In this document: positions 24,917-33,369 of the stretch, piece by piece | Layout of the letters: every line of letters begins with the position of its first letter | How positions within the stretch are numbered: the first letter of the stretch is position 1 | Assembly: GCF_024198215.1 (NCBI RefSeq) | Contig: NZ_JAKCFA010000032.1 | Location: 44,454-108,453, forward strand | DNA from: Myxococcus qinghaiensis | GTDB taxonomy: Bacteria > Myxococcota > Myxococcia > Myxococcales > Myxococcaceae | DNA length: 64,000 nt | Reading direction: 5' to 3' | The notes under the pieces: generated by a model | Seen by the model: the letters and a program-made list of their open reading frames with translations, nothing else | What the model was told of the DNA's origin: nothing | The model's database searches: none | Translations under genes and position numbers: made by a program

Positions 24917-27415
24917 TCAGGCCGCGAGGAGGGCGTGGACCGCGTCGAACGCGTCACCCATCAGCGCGCGCACCGTGTCGGTGGGGTGGGGGTGCCAGTA
25001 GCGATGATGGACGCGCTTCGGGTCCACGTTCGCGTCGTGGATGCACGCGACGAAGAAGGACGGGTCATCCAGCACGAGGAGCTTGCGGGACGGGTCGCTC
25101 CAGAGAAAGCGCGCGTCCTCGCCCACGTTGATATCGGGGAACGGGTTCCGGCCCCAGAACGACTTCGTGTAGCAGAGCGTGTTGCCGGAGACCCAGGGCC
25201 GTTGGCCCGGGGGATAGACGTACTGCCAGGAGCGGTCCGTCGCGGGCTGGTGGTAGTAGACGCGCGTGAGGCCGCAGACGGCGGCGCCCGCGTCGAGCAG
25301 TGACGTCGCCTGGTAGCGAAGCCGGTGAGGCGCGGACCAGTCGTCGTCATCCCAGTGGACGATGAGCTCGCCGCGCGCGGACTGACAAGCGAGGTTGCGC
25401 TTGGCGCCCACGGAGTGCCGCCGCTCCAGTCGCACGTAGCGGATGCGAGGGTCCTCGGGGAGCAGGTCCGCCACGGGCTGGGTGCCATCGTCGACGATGA
25501 TGAGCTCCCGCTCCGGCCAGTCCTGCGCGAGGAACCAGCGCACCGCCAGCGGGACGAACTGGCGCCGGTTGAACGTGGGCATGATGCAGGACACCGTGGG
25601 TTGGGCCCCGTGTGGCAACGGGACGTGCGTGAGCCGAGGCTCCTCGATGCTCGGGGCCACCGGGATGCGAGCGAGGGTGAGCGTGGGCTTCGGCTCCTCG
25701 TGGGTCCACGAGGGTGTCGGGCTGGGGGCTGGCTCCTGAGGAGCGGCCATGGCGCGCTTTTCGAGCACGGCCAGGGTGCCGGCGGTGTGGAGCGCGCGGT
25801 AGCGGCCCTCGTGGAGCAGCTCGCGGACGAGGCGCTTCACGCCAGGGAAGTAGTCGGCGCAGTCGTGGAAGGCGACCAGCCCTCCGACGACGAGCGAGTG
25901 CTCCAGGTGGAGGAAGTCCGCCGACACGCTGGCGTAGTCGTGGAGCCCGTCCACCAGGAGCAGGGAGATGGGTGCGCTCCAGGGGACCTCGGGCGCGTGC
26001 TGATGATGGACCTGGATGCGGGAGGCGAGTCCGGTCCGCTGGAGCGTGCGTGCGAGCTTCTCGCGGGTGGAGCCCATGTGCTGCAGGTTGCCGCCGCGCG
26101 CGCCGACGACACCGTCACCCGGGTCGATGGCGTGAATCGGAGGGGTGACGCCGAGCGACTGGGCCACGCGCCCGAGGATGACGGTGGCCTTGCCGCAGTA
26201 GCTGCCCACTTCGACCACCGCATGTGAGGAGGGCAGCGACGTGAGCGCGCGCGAGGTGGCGGCGATGAGCAGGTCCGCCTCGTCGTCCGTGAGCCAGCCT
26301 TCGACTTCGCGCATCTCCGCGAGGAGGGGCCGCGTGAGCAGCAGACCGGGTGACTCCGCGCGTGCCGTGTTCGCCACCGAGTCGACAGCCGAAGCAACGG
26401 TGTCCGCCACGTCGCTCCGAGCGCCAGCAGCCAACGAATCAGGTGATGGCGCCGTCTCCCCAGATTGAGCGACGGTGTCCTTCACGATGCTCCGAGCGCC
26501 AGCAGCCAACGAATCAGGTGCGGGCGCCCCGCCCTCCTTGGGGAGTGGTGCGAGGCGCGGTAGCACTCCCGCCTCAAGCGCTGAGGTCCGCTCATACCGC
26601 CCGAAGTGTTCGCGCACGTGGGCACGCAGCGGGTCATCGAACTGGCGAGGAATGGGATGCGCCCAGAACGCGTTGGGCGAGGCCATGGCGGCGTCGAGCT
26701 GCGCGGTGGAGTACCGGACGCGATAGCGGACCACCTCGTAGTCACACGGGCTGACGAGCACGCGGTGGCCGAGCAGGGCCGTGAGCGTGGGGAACAGCAC
26801 CTCCTCGGTGGCCCAGATGCGCGAGCGGCGGAGGATGTCCTGGAGCTGCGTGTCACGCTCGAACAGCGAGACGAGGTCGCGGGCCGCGTCGGCGCTGAAG
26901 ACCGTGGACGGCCAGAACGTCCAGTGGACGAACTGCGACTCACCCTGGGGGAACTTGCGGAGGAAGGGACGCCACAGGTCCACTTCACGCCGGGCATGGA
27001 CGGAGGGAGCCGTGCGAGCCCCCGGGCCATGCGGTGCTTGAACGTTGCCCAGCAGGCCCGCGCCGGGATTCGCGGAGAAGAACGCGAGCAGGTGCTCGGA
27101 GTAGCCAGGCCGCAAGCCGAGCTGGTCCGAGTCCACGATGGTCATCGCGTCGAACGGATGGTGCTCCAGCGCGAAGCGGAAGCAGTCGAGCGCGAAGTCA
27201 TGCAGCCAGCCCCACTTCATCGGACGCGGGGTGGGGTGGATGACCGCGTTGTACTGCTCGAAGGGGAAGCCCTCGAACAGCTTCGAGTCGTGCCCCCCGT
27301 TGTAGAGCAGGATGAGCGAGCTGGGGTCCAGGTGATGCAGGTTGCGCACGAGGTCGACGACGCAGTCGGGACGCTCGTGGACGAGGCAGGCGAAGACGTG
27401 TCGAAAAGGTGCCAT
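24917..27415 (-). CDS. Three-domain glycosyltransferase-methyltransferase-glycosyltransferase fusion
   Basis: An 832-aa fusion. Residues 1-275 form a glycosyltransferase-like N-domain (HVFACLVHERPDCVVDLVRN, VDSDQLGLRPGY with a DSD motif). A Pro/Ala-rich linker (about 280-350) contains two copies of a 25-residue unit with DSLAAGARS. Residues about 355-545 are a class I SAM methyltransferase (VVEVGSYCGKATVILG, LLLVDGLHDYASVSADF, FHDCADYFPGV). Residues about 600-832 form a GT2-type domain with CIMPTFNRRQF, ELIIVDDGTQPV, the VHWDDDDW metal site and a GED motif. All three domains keep their key motifs. It starts 19 bases after the probable immunity gene, so it continues the injection-system transcript. 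It should build or cap a methylated sugar chain; the acceptor is unknown. Confidence 0.82.
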   Translation of the reverse strand: MAPFRHVFACLVHERPDCVVDLVRNLHHLDPSSLILLYNGGHDSKLFEGFPFEQYNAVIHPTPRPMKWGWLHDFALDCFRFALEHHPFDAMTIVDSDQLGLRPGYSEHLLAFFSANPGAGLLGNVQAPHGPGARTAPSVHARREVDLWRPFLRKFPQGESQFVHWTFWPSTVFSADAARDLVSLFERDTQLQDILRRSRIWATEEVLFPTLTALLGHRVLVSPCDYEVVRYRVRYSTAQLDAAMASPNAFWAHPIPRQFDDPLRAHVREHFGRYERTSALEAGVLPRLAPLPKEGGAPAPDSLAAGARSIVKDTVAQSGETAPSPDSLAAGARSDVADTVASAVDSVANTARAESPGLLLTRPLLAEMREVEGWLTDDEADLLIAATSRALTSLPSSHAVVEVGSYCGKATVILGRVAQSLGVTPPIHAIDPGDGVVGARGGNLQHMGSTREKLARTLQRTGLASRIQVHHQHAPEVPWSAPISLLLVDGLHDYASVSADFLHLEHSLVVGGLVAFHDCADYFPGVKRLVRELLHEGRYRALHTAGTLAVLEKRAMAAPQEPAPSPTPSWTHEEPKPTLTLARIPVAPSIEEPRLTHVPLPHGAQPTVSCIMPTFNRRQFVPLAVRWFLAQDWPERELIIVDDGTQPVADLLPEDPRIRYVRLERRHSVGAKRNLACQSARGELIVHWDDDDWSAPHRLRYQATSLLDAGAAVCGLTRVYYHQPATDRSWQYVYPPGQRPWVSGNTLCYTKSFWGRNPFPDINVGEDARFLWSDPSRKLLVLDDPSFFVACIHDANVDPKRVHHRYWHPHPTDTVRALMGDAFDAVHALLAA
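26399..26528 (-). repeat. Two 75-bp-spaced direct repeats in the fusion linker
   Basis: Copies at about 26399-26453 and 26474-26528 share a near-identical block of more than 30 bases. They encode DSLAAGARS-containing 25-residue units in the linker between the first glycosyltransferase and the methyltransferase. The period of 75 keeps frame, consistent with recent duplication. Confidence 0.85.
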
Positions 27416-27434
27416 GTCGGGCTCGCGGATGACG

Positions 27435-28046
27435 TCAGGGCGAGAGGTCTTGCCAGTTCACTTTCCCGCCCCGTTGCTCGAATGCTTCCACCATCGCCTC
27501 CAGCGCGGGAGCGGACCGGGCGAAGTCCTCGACACCTACGAGGACACGGACCTGATGGTTCCGGGAGGAGACAGGGCGGAGGCTCACATCCCGGACCGCG
27601 CCCTCGAGGGGGCCGCGCAGGACCGCCCGCTTGAGGGGCTCGAGGGACAGAACGCCCCGGGGGAACGCCGCGATGATGAGCGCTGTCGAGCCGTGTGTCG
27701 CTTCGTCATAGTCGCCGTCCCAGGTGGAATCTCGTTCATCCACCAGGACCGGCACCTCGGAGGGCACCACCTGCAGGCCCTGGTGCGCCGACAATTCGAC
27801 CTGAACCGTCCAGGTCGCGGGCCACCTGTCCAGCCAGTCGTCGTGACCGCGATAGTCCGAATAGAAGAGGGCGCGAAGTGGATGCACCGTCCATGAGCGT
27901 GCCACGCCGGTGGGGATGTCCAATGAACGCAGACACGCATCCATCCACTCGCGGGAACCCTTGTTCAACCTCGGCATGTTGGCGCACGTGATGTCGAACC
28001 ACAGGGTTCCGCTCGAATCCAAGTAGGGGCTCCAGAGATTGAACAT
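27435..28046 (-). CDS. Probable immunity protein for the upstream nuclease toxin
   Basis: A 203-aa cytosolic protein with an acidic character and no recognised family. It starts 14 bases after the stop of the 1072-aa toxin gene, the standard place for a cognate immunity gene, and shares that gene's lower GC at the 3-prime end. Sequence features include a Trp-rich N-terminus (MFNLWSPYL, TLWFDITC), DYRGHDDWLDRW and a C-terminal helix. There is no signal peptide, as expected when the toxin acts on cytosolic DNA. The immunity role rests on position and composition, not on homology. Confidence 0.55.
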   Translation of the reverse strand: MFNLWSPYLDSSGTLWFDITCANMPRLNKGSREWMDACLRSLDIPTGVARSWTVHPLRALFYSDYRGHDDWLDRWPATWTVQVELSAHQGLQVVPSEVPVLVDERDSTWDGDYDEATHGSTALIIAAFPRGVLSLEPLKRAVLRGPLEGAVRDVSLRPVSSRNHQVRVLVGVEDFARSAPALEAMVEAFEQRGGKVNWQDLSP

Positions 28047-28060
28047 GAGTGCATCCCTTC

Positions 28061-31000
28061 TTACTCGCCCGGACCCCGGAAGTTCTTTCCGACGTCGGGG
28101 GTGTAGACCAATCCACTGTTTCGAGCATGGGCACCATCGCTGCTGTTGTGCGAGCGCGTGACGACCTGCATCTGCGAGGTCTCATTGTAGAAGATCGCCC
28201 GAGTGGACTGGTCGGAGTTGTTGCCTCCGTGTGAGCGCCAGTGCTCCACGACCCGGACCGTGTGGTCGATAGTCGCCTCGGACTTTGGTTCCCAGGTGTT
28301 CGAAATTTCATCCCGGAACTGGGTTTTATTCGCTGGATTCTCAAGCGCCTTGAGGCGGGCCGTGAACCAAATCCTGGTCGCGGCGTCATAGCCACTGGGG
28401 TAGAATTTCGCCCGCACCTGCTTGTCATAGGGGGGCTTGAGGCGGGTGCCTTCGACGAACTGCGAGGCGTGCCCCATGTTGATGAGGTCATTGAGGTTGA
28501 ACTCTCCGCCAATCATTCGCAGGTTATTGGCGATATCCTCGATGCTCTTCAGCAGTTTGTACTCGGCGTCCTTGTCGGAGTTGATGACGGCCACGCGAAG
28601 GTCGCTCTCCGTCGCGGATAGCTTCGAGTAGACCTTCTCGAGCCGTTTGATGAGCTTGGGTCGGTTGGCTCCGGCGCGTTCCTTGCTGATGGCTCCAGCG
28701 GCGAGCACCTTCAAGACCTCCAGCCTGCTGGAGGCCATCTTTATGATGACCTGGTTGCCCTGGAGTTCCGCATAGAGGGTGTGGCCCTCGTGGTGCATCG
28801 AAAGCGGGAGCTGGACTCTGACGCGCCGGCCCTCGCGCGCGTTCGCCGATGCGCTTTGTCCGCGCCCTCCGCGCCCGAACAGCCGCTTCGCCAGTGCGAC
28901 CAGCTTCGCCAGCACCTTGTCGATGGCGCGGTCCACCATCCCCTGTGCCTTCTGGATGGTCTCCTTGATTTTGTTGCTGATTCCGCCCAGGCCGATGAGC
29001 CGTGCCAGGAAGCTGATGACCACGGGCACCGCGCGTCCCAGCGCCTGCTCTATCCAGTTGGCCGCGTCGCCAATCGCGCCCGTGGCGATGGAGTGCACCG
29101 AATTGATGATGGCCTCGATGAGCGACATGATCTGGCTGGCGCGCTCAATGAAGAACATCACCGTGTTGTAGATGGCGAGGACGGCCTGGATGATGGCGCC
29201 CGCCGGGTTGAACATGGAGATGATCTTCGTGATGGCCTGCTTGACGACGGTCTCGATTAGCCACGTCTTCAGCGACTCGATGACCATGGCCTCCAGGTTG
29301 CCGAGGTTCTCTTTCATCTGTTCCCACATCGCCTCGGGGCCAGACGTCACCAACGTGCGCACCAACTCGAAGACCTTCTCCATCAGGCCCACGGTGCGCT
29401 CGCCCATGAGCTTCACGGCCTTGGCGCGCATGCGCTCGTAGGTGATGCCGAGCACCGCGAGCACCAGCTTGAGGATGCTCGGCAGCGTCAGGTCCGTGGG
29501 GATGGGGATGCCTGCCTGCGCCAGCGCTCCAAAGAGCCACTTCATGAAGCCGCGTACCAGGTGCTCCTGGATGTTGCCCAGGAACTGCTGGACGCCCAGC
29601 TTGATGGCGGAGATGAGGTTGGACAGGAACCCGATGGGGTCCGCGAGGATGAGCTTGATGGTCTCCCAGCCCTTGCGCAGCAGGGCCATCAGCTTGTCCT
29701 TGAACTCGGTGAGGATCTTGATGACCTCGCCGATGGCGTCCGCCAGCTTCTTCAGCGCGCCGGCGTTCTCCTCCTCCAGCTTCTTGAGGGCCGCGTCCGC
29801 CTTGTCGAACGCCTCCTTGTATTTCTGGGCCAGCTTCTGGGCCAGGTCGTTCTTCTTCGCGTCGATGCCGCTTCTCAGCTCGTCGAAGCGCTCGCCCACC
29901 GCCTTCTGGGCTTCTTGCCCAACGCCCTGCAGGTCTCGCGGGAGGCTGTCGACATACGTCTTGATGGCGGCCTGACCCTTGTCCACGTCCGCCTTGGCCT
30001 GCGCCAGCCGGTTGTCCACCGTCGTGGAGATGCGCACCGCGAGCGCATCCATCTTCGAGGCGAAGCGCGTGCGGGCCTGGCCAAGGATGACCTTGATGCC
30101 CTCGGGCACGGGACGGAACAGGTCCGCCACCCAGCGCGCCTTGCCCGTCAGGCCGCTGTAGCGGTCGTCCTTGAACTTCTCAATCTCTCGGTCCGCGTAG
30201 GACTTCATGTCGGACAGGGCGGCCTCGGCGCCCAGGTCGAACATGCGCATGACGTCCGCTTCCAGCGTGGACAGCCGCGAGTCCACCCGTTGCTTCGTCT
30301 GCTGGTACATCCGCTCGATGTTCGCGGTGACTTCCTTGCGGCGGGCCTCGTCCTTCTGCTTCGCCAGGAGCTGGCGCGTCTTCACCTTGCTGTTGCCGGA
30401 CACTCGGACGCCGGCCATCTGCGCCACGCCGGCACGGGCATCTCCACCGGCCTTCGCCTTGGCCTGACCCAGCGTGCCCGTCTCGCTCGCGCGGTACTTG
30501 CCGGGCGCGGCCCCCGCGGTCTTCTCCACCTGGCCCTTCTCCGAGAGCACCTTGGAGAAGCGCGGGTCATTGGCCTTCTTGAGCTGGTCGGGCGTCAGCT
30601 CCGCGTCCTTCATCTGCTGGTCCGCGTCCTGCTTGCCCTTCTGCAGCGCCTGCACCTGGGTGTTCGGCTTGGGCGCGGGCATGGCCTCCGCGCCGTTGAC
30701 CGGAAGCGACTCGGGCGCGGGCTCGGAGGGCATGGCCGAGGCCTGTCGGGCGGGCACGCCACTGGGGTCCGGAGCCGCCGCCGTGGCGGCCTCCGTGGGG
30801 CCCGTCGCCGCCTGCTTCGTCTCGCTGACGCCTCCGGCGACGCTGTCCTTCACCTGCGCCGTCTCGTTGCCCTCCATGAAGCTGTCGGCGTCATCCAGCG
30901 TCTTCGGCATCACCTTTTCAATCTCCGCGCGCAACATCGCGAGGAAACCGTTGGGCTCTGTCTTGGGCGCTTCCGCCGCCTTCATGGCGTCGACTTGATT

Positions 31001-31279
31001 GCCCTTCGCGCCCGCGAGCTGCTCGGTGGGCGGGGACACGGCGGCGGCCTGGGCCTCCGCGGCCTTCTGCGACGCGGGGGGATGCTTCTTCGTCTTGTCG
31101 GAGCTCTTCTTGAGCTGCTCGATGACCTTGCGGAAGCGCGGGTCCTTCTCCGCGTCGCCACCGACCTTGATGGCCGCGCCTCCCGGTGCCGCCGCGCTCG
31201 TGGCCCCGGCGCGTGCGGGCGCCGCTCCTCGCGCGGGTGCGCGGGAGGCGGGGCGGGCGGATGCGCGGGCGGGAGGCAT
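28061..31279 (-). CDS. Large eCIS cargo protein with C-terminal HNH-nuclease toxin
   Basis: A 1072-aa protein directly after the AAA+ ATPase gene. Residues 1-260 are Ala/Pro/Lys-rich and disordered, with two related DPRF-containing stretches (PRFRKVIEQL and PRFSKVLSEK). Residues about 270-560 are charged coiled-coil helices; about 570-780 is a long, strongly hydrophobic helical region (segments such as FLSNLISAIKLGVQQFLG), a build typical of cargo loaded in contractile tails. The last 76 residues resemble HNH/GH-E-type nuclease toxins: Asp1005-His1006, Glu1013-His1014-Trp, a central Asn1032 (YNETSQ) and His1044-Asn1045-Ser-Ser. The tip DNA is lower in GC (65 of 120 bases at 28261-28380) than the ATPase gene upstream. 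The inferred action is DNA cleavage in a target cell, with the next gene as immunity. Confidence 0.75.
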   Translation of the reverse strand: MPPARASARPASRAPARGAAPARAGATSAAAPGGAAIKVGGDAEKDPRFRKVIEQLKKSSDKTKKHPPASQKAAEAQAAAVSPPTEQLAGAKGNQVDAMKAAEAPKTEPNGFLAMLRAEIEKVMPKTLDDADSFMEGNETAQVKDSVAGGVSETKQAATGPTEAATAAAPDPSGVPARQASAMPSEPAPESLPVNGAEAMPAPKPNTQVQALQKGKQDADQQMKDAELTPDQLKKANDPRFSKVLSEKGQVEKTAGAAPGKYRASETGTLGQAKAKAGGDARAGVAQMAGVRVSGNSKVKTRQLLAKQKDEARRKEVTANIERMYQQTKQRVDSRLSTLEADVMRMFDLGAEAALSDMKSYADREIEKFKDDRYSGLTGKARWVADLFRPVPEGIKVILGQARTRFASKMDALAVRISTTVDNRLAQAKADVDKGQAAIKTYVDSLPRDLQGVGQEAQKAVGERFDELRSGIDAKKNDLAQKLAQKYKEAFDKADAALKKLEEENAGALKKLADAIGEVIKILTEFKDKLMALLRKGWETIKLILADPIGFLSNLISAIKLGVQQFLGNIQEHLVRGFMKWLFGALAQAGIPIPTDLTLPSILKLVLAVLGITYERMRAKAVKLMGERTVGLMEKVFELVRTLVTSGPEAMWEQMKENLGNLEAMVIESLKTWLIETVVKQAITKIISMFNPAGAIIQAVLAIYNTVMFFIERASQIMSLIEAIINSVHSIATGAIGDAANWIEQALGRAVPVVISFLARLIGLGGISNKIKETIQKAQGMVDRAIDKVLAKLVALAKRLFGRGGRGQSASANAREGRRVRVQLPLSMHHEGHTLYAELQGNQVIIKMASSRLEVLKVLAAGAISKERAGANRPKLIKRLEKVYSKLSATESDLRVAVINSDKDAEYKLLKSIEDIANNLRMIGGEFNLNDLINMGHASQFVEGTRLKPPYDKQVRAKFYPSGYDAATRIWFTARLKALENPANKTQFRDEISNTWEPKSEATIDHTVRVVEHWRSHGGNNSDQSTRAIFYNETSQMQVVTRSHNSSDGAHARNSGLVYTPDVGKNFRGPGE

Positions 31280-31291
31280 GGGTGTTCTCTC

Positions 31292-33355
31292 TCAGCCTCG
31301 CAGGGACTGCGTGGTGGCCCGGCGCAAGGGGCAGACGTCTCCGGCCTTGCGGTACTCGCGCGTCACCCCGGCCTCCAGGTGCGCGGAGCCGAGCGGCGCC
31401 TGCTCCTCCAGCGCGAGCAGGGACGCGTGCAGCACCGCGTTGCGAATCTGTCCGCCACTGAGATGGCAGCGCGCGGCTACTTCGCGAAGCAACTGGCTGT
31501 CCACCGTGTGTGCTGGCGGCAGGTGGAGCTGCCACAACGTCCAGCGCTCGGAGGCGTCCGGCGAGCGGAAGTCCACCACCACGTCCATCCGCCGCTGGAA
31601 GGCAGTGTCGATGGCGTCGGACGCGTTGGTGGTGACGATGAGGATGCCCTCATAGGACTCGATGCGCTGGAGGAGATAGTTCGTCTCAAGATTGGCGTAG
31701 CGGTCCGTGGAGGAGCCCACGCCCGTGCGCCGCGCGAAGAGGGCGTCCCCCTCGTCGAAGAGCAGCACCACGTCCAGTTCCTCGGCGAGCGCGAAGATGC
31801 GGGCGAGGTTCTTCTCCGTCTCGCCGATGTACTTGTTCACCACCGAGGACAGCTCCACCCGGTACACGTCCAGCCCGAGCGCCGCCGACACGAGCCGCGC
31901 GGCCAGCGTCTTGCCCGTGCCGCTGGGACCCTGGAAGAGCGCCCGCACGCCCGCGGTGAGCTGTCGCGCCAGGGCGACTCCCATCGCCGTGCCCATGCGC
32001 TCCCGGTAGCGGCAGCGTGTCTCCAACAGACGCAGCTCGCGCAGCGTCTCGCTCGCGACGGAGAGCTGGCTCCAGTCACCCGGAGTCGTCACGCGCACGG
32101 CGAGGGTGTCCAGGGCCTGCCGGTTGAGCGCGCGCGTGGCCTCGCGCACGTCGGGAGGTTCGATGTGCTCCCGGCCCGCGAGCGCCGCGTGGGCCTGGGC
32201 CAGACGGGCCGCGCGTCGGAGATGTCCTCGCGTGAGGCGGAATCCCGTGCTCAGCGTCTCCAGGGCGGGACATGCGCGGCCCCCGAGTCCTCGCTCCCAA
32301 TGCAGCGCGCGCTCATCGGGCCCCGGCATGGCCACGTCCAGCGTGAGCGCGCGGTCGACGCCGTCACCCGTGACGCCACCCAATCGGCCGAGCACGACGC
32401 CCAGCGGCCCGTCGAGTCCCTCCAGGGCGGGAATCTCCGCGGCTTCACCCGGAGGCGGATCCGTCACCGCCACGGGCATCGCGTGCAGCAGCGTGGCCAG
32501 CGGACCCACGACGCGCCAGCGCGCGTCCTCCACCTTCTGGAGTCCGTCAACCTCCAACACGCCTCGCCCGAGTGAGCGCGCCACCGCGCGCAGCAGCGTG
32601 CGCCGTCCATTGTGACGAGGTCCGCGCAGCACCAGCGCCCGCACTTCGTCGGTGCCAAGCAGGGTGGGGAGGCGCTCCAGCGCGTCGCGGAGTGACTCTG
32701 GAATGATGAGCGGCTCGTCCTGCTCCAGCCGCGCCAGGGGATGATGCTTCAGCCACGGCGTGGGCTTGTCGGGAGCCTCGCCACGCAGCGCATCCCAGAC
32801 CGCGCCGGGGACATGGAGTGCCCACTCGGAGCGAGGGGCCTCTCGGTCCGTCACCTCCACGAGCCCCAGCTCCATCAGGCGACGCAGCCGTCCACGCGTC
32901 TCACCCCGGTCCTCGTCTCCGCGCCAGCCCGCGTTGAGCAGGCCGAGCGTCGGACGGTGGAGCGTGGGCGTTCCCTGAAGTGACGCGAACAGCGCGCCGA
33001 AGCGGGCATCTTCCTCCACCATGCCCACCGCGAGCAGGAGCGTCAGCGTGTCATGGTCCAGCAGCGCGGCCCGGCGCAGCGCGCGCAGGGGGAGGTGCTC
33101 GGTGACGTCCTCTTCCCAGGCGGAGATGGCCTCGGCCCACGGGCCCGCTCCGGTCGACACTTCCTGCGGGTCGATGCCCAGCTCGGTGAGCTCCGCCCGG
33201 TAGGCTTCGAGGAACGGGAACCGCACGAGCAGGGAGTCCTCGCCACCGCACAGGCTCGCGCCCTGGGCGAGCACGCGCGACACGGCGGCGAAGAAGTAGA
33301 GCTTGAAGTGCTCGTGCGCTTCGGACTCGGTGGGTGGAGGCTGGGAGATGGACAT
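31292..33355 (-). CDS. eCIS AAA+ ATPase (Afp15/Pvc15-like)
   Basis: A 687-aa protein with a C-terminal AAA+ domain: Walker A GPSGTGKTLAARL (about residue 476), Walker B VVLLFDEGDALFARR (about 529), sensor-1 IVTTNASDAID and the downstream arginine-finger region FQRRMDVVVDF. The N-terminal 400 residues are a helical, winged-helix-like region with a second, degenerate nucleotide-binding-like segment (VRALVLRGPRHNGRRTLLRA). This two-part layout is that of the ATPase found in essentially all extracellular contractile injection loci, needed for particle assembly or cargo handling. The start at 33355 is preferred to 33415 because the latter overlaps the upstream gene and a GAGG motif precedes 33355. 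It lies 14 bases after the preceding stop and 12 before the cargo gene. Confidence 0.9.
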   Translation of the reverse strand: MSISQPPPTESEAHEHFKLYFFAAVSRVLAQGASLCGGEDSLLVRFPFLEAYRAELTELGIDPQEVSTGAGPWAEAISAWEEDVTEHLPLRALRRAALLDHDTLTLLLAVGMVEEDARFGALFASLQGTPTLHRPTLGLLNAGWRGDEDRGETRGRLRRLMELGLVEVTDREAPRSEWALHVPGAVWDALRGEAPDKPTPWLKHHPLARLEQDEPLIIPESLRDALERLPTLLGTDEVRALVLRGPRHNGRRTLLRAVARSLGRGVLEVDGLQKVEDARWRVVGPLATLLHAMPVAVTDPPPGEAAEIPALEGLDGPLGVVLGRLGGVTGDGVDRALTLDVAMPGPDERALHWERGLGGRACPALETLSTGFRLTRGHLRRAARLAQAHAALAGREHIEPPDVREATRALNRQALDTLAVRVTTPGDWSQLSVASETLRELRLLETRCRYRERMGTAMGVALARQLTAGVRALFQGPSGTGKTLAARLVSAALGLDVYRVELSSVVNKYIGETEKNLARIFALAEELDVVLLFDEGDALFARRTGVGSSTDRYANLETNYLLQRIESYEGILIVTTNASDAIDTAFQRRMDVVVDFRSPDASERWTLWQLHLPPAHTVDSQLLREVAARCHLSGGQIRNAVLHASLLALEEQAPLGSAHLEAGVTREYRKAGDVCPLRRATTQSLRG

Positions 33356-33369
33356 GGCGCGCCTCGGGC

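Noticed and set aside
29561..32575. A 1004-codon plus-strand open frame
   Set aside because: Antisense to the cargo and AAA+ ATPase genes, which have clear motifs and good spacing.
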